A stretch of 64,000 nt of DNA, taken from Tulasnella sp. 424 (taxonomy: Eukaryota; Basidiomycota; Agaricomycetes; Cantharellales; Tulasnellaceae). The position numbers and the translations under genes were made by a program. The notes under the pieces were generated by a model. It saw nothing but the letters and a program-made list of their open reading frames with translations, did not search any database and was not told the DNA's origin. The DNA lies in assembly GCA_019633425.1 (NCBI GenBank), contig WSUB01000002.1, positions 496,001-560,000 on the forward strand. The letters are read 5' to 3'. Positions within the stretch are counted from its first letter, which is position 1. Every line of letters begins with the position of its first letter. Shown here in pieces: positions 34,433 to 46,043 of the stretch.

Positions 34433-36885
34433 CTACGACGACTCGTAGCCTGGTGGATGATACGACGGTGGTTCGTCATGCACCTCCTCTATCCTCGCAC
34501 CACCGCTGGTACTCGGACCAGCATCACCCTCTTCACCCGGCGTCGTCATCGTCGTCGCTACAGCAGCCGCCGCCGCCCTCGCATTCCTCTCCGCCAAAAG
34601 CGCCGCCCCAGCAATCGTACTCAGCCTCGAAATATCCAAGACCGTGATCCCGTTCACGAGCTGCGTCAAGGGCAAGTCCAGCCTCGAACCCATCGCGCTG
34701 ACACCGCCAGCCGGCGTCGCAAGCCCGTTGGGCCGCGGGTCGATATACCCGTCTTCCCGATAGTCCAAGATCATACCCCTAGGTGGAGGCGAGTATTCGG
34801 GAATTTCAGAGTCACCAGAGATCCCGGATATTCGGGATACTCGGGAATCTGAATGGCGAGAGGCGGAGGTTTGGCGGTCGAGGGCTGATGTCGATTGCAT
34901 GTTGGCGTCTTCGCGATGGCGCGAGCCGCTCCCACTAGCGACTTGGTTGTCTGAGACGCTCCTAGCATTTTGTGGTCGACCTCTCCTCCCTTCGATTGCC
35001 GCCCTAAACGTCCTCGGGCCGGCAGTCCCAGTCGTGTTCCTCCGCACGTTTTCAGGCCTCCTCCAATCGAGTGGGGAGTGCACGACGAAGACAGTCGAGA
35101 TGATGAGGGCGTCGAGATACTCCAAGCCTTCCATCGTAACTTCGAGTTTTGTTCCAGCGGTCATGAACCGCCGATCGAGGATCGCCAAGGGATGCCGGCC
35201 CGGATGGGAGACGGCCGTCCACGAGGGTGGCGATTCGATCCATTGCACCCATGGCAAGAAACTCGGCATACCGAATCGGCGTAACCTATAATAATCGGGG
35301 TGACTAGATGCGTCAGTATGACGATGCGACCAAGGGAAAATGTTAAGGAGCGGAGTGTAAAAGCCCGAAAAGAAAAACACGCCATCGACACGGACAGGAG
35401 GCCGTGAAAGACCAAAATGGAAAGGAAGGGGAGTAGTGTCTGTAATACACCTCCATCTCGGACGCCGTTTAAACTTTGAACGAGAAGAGACGGCGTTTCG
35501 GCGAACGTTGATGCCGGAGGTTTGTTGACACACTCCTTCCATTATTTCCCAGCCTCTCGCTCCCGTCGACTTCCGTATGGTTGGTCGCATGGGAGACTCG
35601 TGGGTTCCCAATCCCAATGAGTACAGAGGGCGCAAGGATGATGCGGGGGATAAGCGGGGTCTTCTCCGAGTGGTGCCACGAGCTCGTGGCCCGGATAAAC
35701 ACGGAGGCTATGACCCAGAAGGGAAAGTCCTTCCAAAGGTGGCGAAAAGGGAGAATTCCCCAGACAAATCGAAGAGCGCCACAAACGAAGCAAAAGAGCG
35801 CGGAGAGAGAGAGAGGCAGAGATCGACGTATTACACACCTGTTTCCTAGGAAAGAAGACCACATAAAATCTTCCAGCTCCTGTTTTTGACCACGATACGT
35901 CAAGACGCTGCGTTGTCTGCCAAGTACGGTATTTCCGTGCCATTCGATCGTCGCGAATTCTTCCAACCTCGGTCTCTGTTCCCAAGTGTACTTTGACAGG
36001 GTTGTCTTATTACCCGTGGTTTTCATCCCGTACATGAGTTGCCCGCCGACGGCTAAAAGTCCGTTCAGGAAGGAGTTTGTACTGAGGGTTAAGGTGACGG
36101 CAGTGATGTGGGGGACTGGAGGCATGACCAAACGGGGTTGGTAGAAGGAGTACGGTGACGGAACTGGTCTGTTGGTGAACTGTTTCCAATCGGCTTCACC
36201 GTGTAGGACGAGTAAAGCGGTGAGGACGATGGTGTCCATTTGGGATTGACCTTCGGTGGAGACTTCGATTCGAGTGCCGCGAGTCGCAATTCGAGAGTGT
36301 AACACTGCGAGGACCCGGTGTTCCGTTTTGGATCTGCCATTGGTGCACTGCAAGAAAGGAAGTCCGGAGGCCGAGAGTGAAATATGGAACGATTGTCAGC
36401 AGGTGTGGCCAAGCCGGTGTCAAAAAACTGAGCGCGCCGAGAGAGGCTGCACAGGCACGCACCCGCCAAGTGCCATCGGTCTCTTGCCATTTGAGACCAT
36501 CTTCGTCCTCGTTGCCGATGCCACCGAAATGCTTTCTGGTCCCGAATTTGCCTACTTTCATAAAAGCCCCCAAGGTGAAGGTCTTGCCCTGTTTAAGCGC
36601 CTTGATGATCGTCTTGGGTCTGCCGATGGAGTTGGCTCGCCATTCGACTACGCCGACTTCGTCCATTGGCGGTGGTGTGTTGGGATCCATCGGCTGGGAC
36701 CAGTCGAAATCGCGACGGTAGGAGTTGACTGTTGTTTCTGGACCATTGTAGCCGCCGACGCGGGTGTGGAGAAGAAAGCGGGGACGAACGTCGTTGACGA
36801 GGTTGCCGGACATGAAGGAGGTGGAATCTAGCATGAGGGTCTCGGCAAGCGCCACACCTGGCATCTGGACTGTTGCGGACGCCAT
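34433..36885 (-). CDS. protein with two tandem DUF6593-like domains and C-terminal PPxY motifs
   Basis: Minus-strand gene starting MASATVQMPGVALAETLMLD at 36,885. Domain 1 runs from LMLDSTSFMSGNLVNDVRPRF to ATRGTRIEVSTEGQSQMDTI, VLTALLVLHGEADW. Without any stop, domain 2 follows: TLTLSTNSFLNGLLAVGGQL, IEWHGNTVLGRQRSVLTYRG, then after an intron GTKLEVTMEGLEYLDALII, STVFVVHSPLDWRRPE. Both copies show the pattern of DUF6593, a fungal domain of unknown function. The intron between 35,838 and 35,286 is 553 nt, far longer than others in the window, so an extra exon could be hidden there. The tail is low-complexity and ends EPPSYHPPGYESS, two PPxY motifs of the kind bound by WW domains. Two separate genes remain possible. 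Confidence 0.65.
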
Positions 36886-38553
36886 GGTGAGATTTCGCGG
36901 CGTCCTGCGTCGAGTGATAAGAAATGAGTGGTGGTGGTGGTGGTGGTGGTGAGGAGGGATGAGTGAGCAAAGCAGAGATTTAGATGTTGACTATGGACCT
37001 TAAGAGGGGTCGAAGGAAAGGAACGGTTAAATGATGCCATGTGCTGCTGCACCCACGTTACGCTCCTCCCCATGTACCCCCGAGCTTTCTGCGCACTGCT
37101 TGCTATTAATATTACTTCCCCTCGGCCTCCTACTTTATTCCCCCATGGGCATACCCTCCTCATGCCGGATCAGCGGTCCGGTTACTGATTAGATAACTAC
37201 TTCCATAACATTGTCACAAAACTTTGTACATGTAGATCCCAATTTCTGAGAAATCACTGGGCGGCCCCCGGCTGAGTCCGCGCGAGAGTACTTACGCCCT
37301 GGGTGCGTGCGGCTGGCTCTTGGCTTTTTGCACGGCAAACCGGTGAATTTGTGTGCCACCGTAGTTAGTCCCCAGGCACCGACAAGTCTCCTTTCGATCA
37401 CTGCCAAGATCAGGCGCAGTCTAATCTACTCATCTTGGTACAGGTCGAATGCTAAAATCAGAATCGTACCCCCTGATGGTTATTCGGAGGGGCAAGGGGT
37501 ATCTACGCCACAACCTTCTGAGCAGCGATATATCGTCCGATTCTGAAGCGATCATGCCGACTTCGCGTGTTGACCCTTTTTTTTCGCAATATTGAGCTTG
37601 TGCTCAGGCAAAAGTTGCCCCTGGAAGAACCCAGCGTTGCTTGGCATGTTTAACGCAATCTCATCTACCAGGGTTTGGAGTATCTCTGAGTTCTTTATCT
37701 TTCTGCTTGGACTATAGCTACATATGCAGCAAGATAATTTATACTATTTGGGAAAGGTTCCGCAAGCTGGCCGATCAGGGAGCCACCGAGGACAAGAAGC
37801 GCCGCCTCATGCATTGGTTAGGCTTGGCGCTCGGCTCCGAAGTCAACAAAGTATGTATTGTACATTGCATACATAACTCATTGAGATGGTCTGCCGTTTA
37901 AATTTAGCTGTTAAACGGTCGGCAGATCGCTGACGGAGCTTTCCTGCACTCACTGAGCCAAGCTTGATACATCCCATCAACATGCCTGTGGGCGCTTTCG
38001 GCCCAACGACTCCCAAGTCCATCCAGAGAACATTCTACATGTCTATCGATGGCCATTCACAGTATCTCAAAAGTCGGCTTTCCGGGTGTCCGTCTGGTGC
38101 CAGCCAGCCTTTGTTTCATTAGCAATCACTTTACGTGCAGTGAATCATATCATACATTTTCAGTTTGAAGTCGGGCGCCGCAGAGAATATTCGGATATAA
38201 CCCGATTGTCTGGAAGCGAAGGCCTAGCTAGCCATGCCCCCGAAGTTCTTCAATCACATGCACTGACGATCTCATCCACGCCAACGCCGCTCTCACTCCC
38301 ACTGGCCAAAGGTCCACCGGCGACATCTTTGCCGGGGCGATGACATAGCATGGATAAAGACGGGCTCGTAACATGCAACGGATAATGCGTTATCAAAGAC
38401 ACGATGTCACACAATTTTGAGTTAAGAAGCAAAAACGAGGGGGTACTCCCAGTCCAAGGCCAAAAACATACAAGGTGTGACAAACCAAAAGCAGGACGTA
38501 CAGATTGATCGAAAGAGAAAAGAATACACGATGCATTGAAAAAAACTGGTTGG
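36886..38553. other. 1.7-kb intergenic region with a coding-like fragment
   Basis: The start holds a (GTG)n microsatellite (36,928-36,951) just upstream of the DUF6593 gene. One plus-strand fragment at about 37,735-37,855 reads IWERFRKLADQGATEDKKRR followed by LMHWLGLALGSEVNK, which looks like protein but has no start, no partner exon and no recognised relative. The rest shows nothing I can support. Confidence 0.45.
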
Positions 38554-41488
38554 TCACTGAGCTCGACGCGTGGAAGCACCGTCCATCCGATTACCAAGCC
38601 CTTGAGAGAACCGTCCTCCTCTCCCAGACAATCCACCCCGACCTCCTCTCCCACCTCTCGACGCCCTCTCCGTCCGCCTTCCACCTTCGCCTTCTCCACC
38701 ACCACCCGGTTTCCTCTCCCCTTCAGCCCATGTACCTCCTCTAGCATCACCGGATCCGCCGAGCTTGGCATCAAGAGCCTTTTCGTTGTTCTCGACCAGC
38801 GTGTTGACCTTGTCCGCCAACGTCTGAGCCAACTGCTGCAGTCGCGTGAGCTCGACGCGGTGAAAGATGACGACGGGGAGCTTCTCTCCAGCGGATGCAC
38901 CATCGAAGGTCGAGGGGACGTAGTCGAGTGATGCGGAAAGTTCGTCGGACCAGATCATACGTGAGATGATGGACGTGACGGCCTTTGGAGTTAGGGAGAA
39001 GGTTGCGGCGAGTAATGGGATAGACAAGGTAGTGTAGTAAGCCGAGTTGGTGAACAAATAGGTTCGGAGGCCTTCTTCTTGAATGCGCCTAAGAGTGTAT
39101 CATCATTAGTCAATGTGAAGAGTCGCTAATGCCCGAGCACTCACCTTCCAAGCATCTCCTTGACCGACTTCTCCTCTGGCATCAGACTCCAGATCTTAAT
39201 GCCCAAAATCAAGTCCCGAGCCTTCTCCCACTGTCCATCCTGCAAAGCCTTGCTCGCCTGCATGATGTGATCCCTCGTACTCTCCGGCGGACCCGTGAAC
39301 ACCTGTCGATCCGCAAAGTCCAGCAGCCTTCGGAACGGCTTTGAGACGGCTTTCCGCTTCGCTTCCTCGTTGTCAATCGACGCGAGCAGAGGGATCTCAA
39401 CGAGCATGCTCGACACAAGGAACGCCGCTTCCAACAGCTCCGTGTTGATGTGCAAGTGGAACGGAAGCTGCCTCGCCCTCTCTGCGCGTTCCTGTTCCGC
39501 AGTCATCGTTGACCCATACTTCTGCTGATGCATACCCTGAGCCAGCAACTCTTTCACCCTCTGAGTGGCAAAGATATCATGCAACGCCGAATGCGCTTCC
39601 TTGATCAACCCAATCCGGAACGCGCACAAGCCAAGTTGCACCACAGCTCGGTTGTACAGAACCTGCGTGCCAACGTCCGCATTGTGGATGGAATCGCCTA
39701 AGCGTGACATGAAGAGCATATCGCGAGCGGTGTAGAATTCGTTGTGGAAGGCGTAATGATAGATGTGGCAGAGGATGGCGCGGGTGCGGAGGAAGGAGTT
39801 GTCGGTGTTGTAAAGCTTGACGCAGAGGGTGTGGACGAGATTCTGAGTCGACTCGCAAGCAGCCAAAGTCGGGATGGTGACGGACAATTTGAGATCTGCT
39901 AGCGCTGGTGCAGCACCGTTTTCGAGAGCTTGGACCACTGCGTCAGGCTATGAGGTAACGTCCCACAATCAACCAGCCGTTTTTTTTTTCAGGTCAAAAG
40001 CAGAGCGTACCTTGGAGTAAATTTGCTCTACCCTTCGCATGATCGCCCGTGCAATGGCATCGGAGTGGTTCTTGCTCACGAAATACAACTGGGCGCAGCA
40101 GATGGTCTTGTACAATCCCATGGAATGCTTTAGTCGATCGACGTATTCAGTTCCATGCGGATCGATATTTTGCAAGCTCTTCGTAAACTCTTCGTCCAAC
40201 CGATCCAGCGAGCTGATGATGCTGCCACGAATGAGAACGGGTCCGTTTTCAGTCAGCGGCGTCCGCTCCTCCAAGGGGTCGTATTCGACGGTAACGACTT
40301 CTTGGACGACGTAGTCCGGATTTGAGGCTACCACTGAAATGAGTTCGTCGACGTTTTTCTGCGTGGAGAGCCACATCTCGACGGGCATGAATGCGGAGAC
40401 GGCGGTGTTGTAGTCGAATCGAGCAGCAATGAGGGCCAGAAGGACGCTGATCCGGCTGTACGGTGTCTCGGCGACCTCGAGAAGCTTTTGAAGGATGTTG
40501 ATGTTCTCTACCCGGTCGGTGTTCTGGGAGCAGGGGTGGTTAGCATGACGAGCGATGAAGGTGCAATGGAAAAGGCCGGCACCTTGCGCCCGCGAGATTC
40601 ATGAACAGCAGCAAGGTTTTTGAGGACGGACGATGCGGTAAAATTGTACGCCTTTCCTGCCTTTCCAACTGTAGTGAAATTCTCATCCTCCCCCTCTTCC
40701 TCCCCAGTAACGGGTTTCACGACCTTGGTGGGCTTTACGGCAGGAGCGGAGGCAGCGACGGCCGCTTGATATTTTGCCTCAAACGCGTCGGCGTCCTCAT
40801 TAAAGGCTTTGATATCTTCCTCGTTATCCTTGAGCGACCTCTTCACCTTCTGTTTCAAGGTAGCGAGGGCACGAGAAGCAGCGGCGTTCATCTTCTTCTT
40901 GGCATCTTTGTCCTTTGCTGCTGCGTTTGCAATGGACTTGTCGAGGTTGACCATTTGACGAACGTACAGAGTCGGTACGGGCTCTTGTAGGTTCCGTTGA
41001 CGCTCTACAAGCCGGCCGAGCTTGTCGAATTCTGTGGTTCCGCGCGATGCGTGAGCGCTAGCGTAGGTGAAAGGTCACCGGGACGACTAACCATTGCCAA
41101 CCGAGTTCCAATCACCAACTTTCAGAGCGTTGTCGATGGATTTTCCGCAAGCTTCCATCTCCTCCACTCGCTTGTCTCGAGCACTCTTCACCACGGTCTT
41201 CTCTTCGTCGCTTGACTCGCCCTCACCAAACGCTCCTCGTCTTCCTTTCGGCTTTTCGTCGTCGTCTTCATCGCTTGATTCTTCCTCTGATTCTGATGAC
41301 GACGACGAACTTCCGGAGCTGCCTGCCCCCCTCAGGAAGCGGGCCATGCCAGTAAGCTTTGGTTTCGCCGCTTGCTCAGGTACTTCTTCTTCTTCCTCCT
41401 CCTCGTCGGAGAGGAGGAGCTCTTCCTCTTCAGACTCTGATTCGGTGTCGGTGTCGCCTGCTGCTCTGAAGAATCGCGATTCTGCCAT
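38554..41488 (-). CDS. NIP1: translation initiation factor eIF3 subunit C
   Basis: Minus-strand gene of about six exons, about 870 residues, starting [20 protein letters not shown] at 41,488. The acidic/serine N terminus (Glu and Ser runs to about residue 100) contains the MARFLRG element typical of eIF3c. Conserved blocks follow: [56 protein letters not shown] and the PCI region ([44 protein letters not shown]). The C terminus is RG-rich ([17 protein letters not shown]). eIF3c is a core subunit of eIF3, which recruits the 40S ribosome and contacts eIF1 and eIF5. The length matches the family. Confidence 0.96.
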
Positions 41489-41643
41489 GTTGAGTGGTTG
41501 CAGGAAAAGGGTTAATGGGGGTTGCCAATGGAAATTTGGCTACAGACTGACTCGGCTGATGTAAGCCAGTGAGTCGCCGAGCTCTCCGCCACCTGAGGTC
41601 CTCCAGTCGGTGCTGTCGCAAAACATTCGAGGGTGGAATATTT

Positions 41644-43916
41644 CTAGCTACGTCTCCACACAGCAATTGTCTGTCCCTCTCCTACCCCAACTATATACTG
41701 AGGTCCGTGAGGCGAGAACGCAACGCACTCCACACCGACTCCCTGACCCCATTGACTCCTGGCATTAATGGGAAGGCTGTCGATTGCCTCAGCAAAAGTC
41801 AGACGAGCAGAGGGTACCCAGGAAGGGGCAGGTTCTTTGCTTGAAGTTTGTAAATCGGATTCTGGCCCCTCGTGCCCACTTTCGTCCGACACAGTCGGCG
41901 ACATCACAACAAGCTTTCCCTTCCGACTCTTCCGTTTCTGTGGCGTCCGAGAAGTGCCATAGTCATCGTCGTCGGACCCGCTACTCGAGCGGTAGTCATC
42001 CTCGCTGTTTCCCCCGTGGCTGCTAGTTTCCAGGAGCTTCTGCTCGGCTCTCCAGTCCGGTCTTTCTGGCACTGGCAGTGGAGGCTGTGGAGGAATCGAT
42101 GACACTTCCCAGAGCACAATATCTCCCTCGGATGATGGAAGTCCAATCCATGCTCCCTGTTGTCCTAAAGGGTCGGCTGGGCAGATTGCCAGACGACGAT
42201 CTTCCCTGCCGAATGCAGCGACCGACGACTTGGCAAGGATTGTGAACGATCCTACACGGAAAGAAATCCCATCGAGTCAGAGCTTTCGTCACAATTTGAA
42301 TGAATTTCACCCACTGCTATCATCATAATCCTATACAGTTGACTCGGGATCAGGGGGACAGTTGATCTCGTAGAGTACTAGGTGTTACTCACCGACGGCA
42401 AATGTCGCACAGGCGCGTTGGGGTCCTTTGGACTAAATCTTTGGAGTTCGAGCCATTTCCACACGACTGCAGTTGCATTTTTCTCGCATGATTTGGAGAC
42501 GAGGACTTCCGGCGAGAGCCTGTTCGATTCTAGTTTGAGGGACGACCCCAAGCGGAGAGGTGGAAAAGCCCACCAATGTATTGAGTTCACATATGACTCG
42601 TGAACACAGGAGCTGCTAAACACGGGCTTGTCCTGCACAATGAGTCGCCTTGGCGCCGCGGCTGTCAGAATCTCAGGGATTCGCCATATCTTTACGCGAT
42701 GATCAACCTTCAAGAATCCCATAAAGGTGAGAAAGAACAACTCTGCGAGCTAAACGCGGTACCTACCCCGGCCGTGGCAATAAAGGGTCCCTTGGGATGG
42801 AATGCCTGACGTGTAATCTCCGTGAGCTGTCGTTACCTGTGGGCTCCTACGCCAGGCCACTCACGATGGCCAAGACGGAGGCATGATGCCCTCCGCTTCC
42901 CTTCGCACTACCTCTCAATATCGAGAAGCACTTCCCTAGTCCCATCCCCTCTCCTCCCAACGATTCTGGAACCTGGCTGCCAAATAGTCCCCCTATCATC
43001 CCAATCATGTCCGTCGGTTGGGGATGGTTTCGACCTCGACGCCCAACTGAACCCTCCGCGCCTTTTCCGAGTCGTGAAGGACGTGTTGAAGCGGTGATAG
43101 GCCAGTCGGCCTCGAGAAGAGCCGAGGATGCTTGTAAAGACAAATCATACAAGCGCACAGATTTGTCTCTAGAGGCAGACGCGAATATGAACGGCTTCGT
43201 TGGCAGAACTGCGATGTCGTAAATTGGCTGCAGTCCAAAGAGGTGTAAGGTTGGCGAAGGCTTGGACGCTGAACAGCACTTACGCCACCATGTCCGCGCA
43301 TAAGACCTCTCATTTGGTTTGAGGTGGGGTCCCACGCATAGATGATTGCCTGTTCGCCCGCAAAAAGAAGCAAAGGGCCAAAGGTTCGAGGGTCGATAGC
43401 CCATGCTACGCATTTCAACGATTCTTTGGGCTAGATGTCGCATTCAGGTTATCGCTAGACTGACTCGAAAAGATGAAAGGAGGCACTCACGTCCAACAGC
43501 TTCTTTCCTTTTGGCACTAAAGGTTCACGGAGCGACGTTTGCAGGAGCAAAATCTGATACTTATTAGCCTGCTGTCAGGCGCTTTACCGGAACTGTATTC
43601 ACCTCATTTCCCCCGACTACAGCCATGACTCCTCTCCATGCCTCCAATACCTTGGCACGCGCTGTGGTTAACCCCTCAGCAGTACCAGTGGAATTAGACC
43701 ATTTCTCGACAGTTGCTCCATTGAAAGGGAAATATGCGACAGACAAAAAGGCTGGGGCATTGCCGTCAAGTTTAGCCGTAATCGGGGCCTAACTGCAGAG
43801 CAGAGCTCAGCTAGGGTCTTGTGAAAAGATATTCCTTGACCGCTACCTTGCTCAAAGCTGCGATCTGGAAGCCTTGACGAGCCGCATATTCAATACTTCG
43901 ATTCATCAACTCAGCT
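41644..43916 (-). CDS. EED/ESC-like WD40 protein, probable Polycomb PRC2 subunit
   Basis: Minus-strand gene; the first exon (from 43,916) is MNRSIEYAARQGFQIAALSK, joined to APITAKLDGNAPAFLSVAYF. WD40 blades can be read: SLKCVAWAIDPRTFGPLLLFAG, IYDIAVLPTKPFIFASASRD KSVRLYDL, HASVLA-ITRQAFHPKGPFIATAGVD HRVKIWRI, ECVAFSPHGPQYIVGVGEGQ TIAVWRR. Between them lies KPVFSSSCVHESYVNSIHWW, then EVLVSKSCEKNATAVVWKW. This order (HASVLA, VDH.VKIWR, KPVFS.S.VH..YV, VSKSCE) matches the EED/ESC family rather than generic WD40 proteins. EED binds H3K27me3 and activates EZH2. Insertions rich in Ser/Asp separate the last blades. The orthology is inferred from motif order. Confidence 0.75.
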
Positions 43917-46043
43917 CAAAACAAGCTAATGAGAGGTCAAAAAGTCCCAAGACTCCGAAGAGGGGAGTGGTGGTCAAGCAGCCGGACGGAGCTTTCGGTA
44001 TTAACTCTGCAAACCCCGATCGCCGAAACCCACACTTCTAAAGCTTATACCACACAATATTAACAGTGAGTATATGTTGTCACAGCTTTTAATACCTGAT
44101 GATTTTACCCTACATTTCCGGCGTCACGCTCGGGCTCACCGGTGTTCGGTGCCAATACCGAGGTCCAGGTCCACCCCACACTCTTTCTCTGCAACGCCAG
44201 GGTGCATTATGTACAAGACTTCTCATCGTCAGAATTACTTCCGGGGATATTTTTGGCCACGTTACGGGTATTCCTGCCGTTTCTCCACAACGTGGAGACT
44301 TCCCATCCAGACTAACTACCGTTCTCACCACCACGGAAAGCGAACAAGCTCCCGCAACTGGACCTTTGGTGGAGTAACCTTGCACGGGACGTCATCCTCG
44401 AGGCCTTTGACTACTCGGACTCGCAACCAACCCTTGCGCTTCGACATCCATAAGCCGGTGCCGGACCGTGAGCAAGCCAACGTCAACTTGCTCGCACGAT
44501 TTCAGACATATCTCCGGTTCAATCAACTTCTAGATCCAGAAAACTTGGTTAGACGCTGTTCAGGAAGCTCGATCTTTCACTTCGAGTGCCCAATCGCTTC
44601 TACCGAGCCCACGAGCTTGGGGATTTTATCAAAGGGATAGCCCGAAGCGAGGTCAATTGCTCCAAAATACAGCACTCTTGGCCTCCTATCTATCTTTATC
44701 TAGCCCTAGGGGCCAAGTAAGCTGCGTGGTACAAGGCTGCGGGCGGATTTTTGGGAATGGACTGATGAGACTGGACTAGTTTATCCTCCGATTTTGGACG
44801 AGCTTTCTGAAGAGAAGAGGGCCAAGCTCCTTTCATGCCAGTGCCGATGGATTTCCCCACAAAATGGTGATTGAGATGGACCAGGCGCTGGGGTATTTCT
44901 CTCCCACGTGGCTTGACGTTTTGTCGGGCCCCGTTCTGCAAGAATACTATCCTAAGTGCATCTAACCTTAGATGGCGATACCAAAGAAATACGAGAGCTG
45001 GAGATAGCTGCTAGCGTCAAGCTAACTCCTGACTCTGCATAGCCTGGCTGCCTCTGGACACGAGAGTTCCTTGTTCATAAACGCAGTGACGGGCCGAAAG
45101 ACGGAAGGTCTCGTTTTTCAGAAGAATCACCCTTTAGATACGTGATTAAGAACTCAACCTTCTCAATCACCCATAGGAAGGAGGGCGTCATGGGCACCCC
45201 ACAGCCCTTCGTTTTCTACGTCAGATCAGGTTTTTGGGGCAAGCCCCCTTATCGGTTAGCACGCAGTTCTTTCGAGATGTCCGCAGTTCCTCGTTAATGC
45301 TAGAGCATCGGAGGATTGTATTAGTGGCATATTGTGCTCACCTGTACGGTCCCGCATCGATAACGTGGATGTGGGGAACTTTGAACGAAGACGGACCTCC
45401 AGCAACCCCCTCGGGATCATCCTTTCGACCCACGTGTCATGGCATCCACAATCCCGTTTCTGCTTTGCCTGTCTCACAGCACTCTCAAGGACGGGCCTTC
45501 AACTCTTATTGGGTTCACCGCGAAGACACATCTGCCAACGTGCCCATTTCCATGCCAAGAAGCATCCGCAGCTGAAAACTTCGAATCACCTTTCGGTAGA
45601 ATAATTGCATCTCATACTTGGATCCACGTCACACGAGACGTTGATTACAGACTCGGTCCAAGACAAAATGGGGATTGATACGGCCATGACTTTGCCACGC
45701 ACGACTTGTAGCTGCCCTTGCCCCGTTTTCTCGACCTTGAAGCCGCGGAACCGAATTTCTCTCAAGGAGATAATTTTATCGTCAATCGGGCCGGGCTCTA
45801 TTGCCTTCACATCCTTGGGGTTCTACGCATATGTGACTTCTGTGATTGATGAATGAATTATACAAATGTCTTCCTCAGTAGCTAGCAAGCCCTCGGGCCT
45901 CGTTATTTGCACAGAAAATAAATTATCCAACAGTTACCAACCCCCTCTATCTATCCATAATTTTAACTAGGACTGTGGCCCCCAGGTGGGACGCTTGGCA
46001 AGCACGTCTTTCGCACCACAGATATCCTCCTCACAGTTGTGGT
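43917..46043. other. 2.1-kb region with decayed coding-like sequence
   Basis: No intact gene is supported. From about 44,110 to 44,720 the plus strand shows protein-like stretches (LARDVILEAFDYSDSQPTLA; RVPNRFYRAHELGDFIKGIA) interrupted by stops and frame changes. Further weak stretches occur on the minus strand at 45,586-45,860 (IISLREIRFRGFKVEKTGQG). I cannot assign a family. It is probably the remains of one or more genes. Confidence 0.45.

Noticed and set aside
36928..36951. (GTG)n repeat as a regulatory or CRISPR-like element
   Set aside because: A simple microsatellite; no spaced repeats anywhere in the window, and CRISPR is not expected in a fungus.
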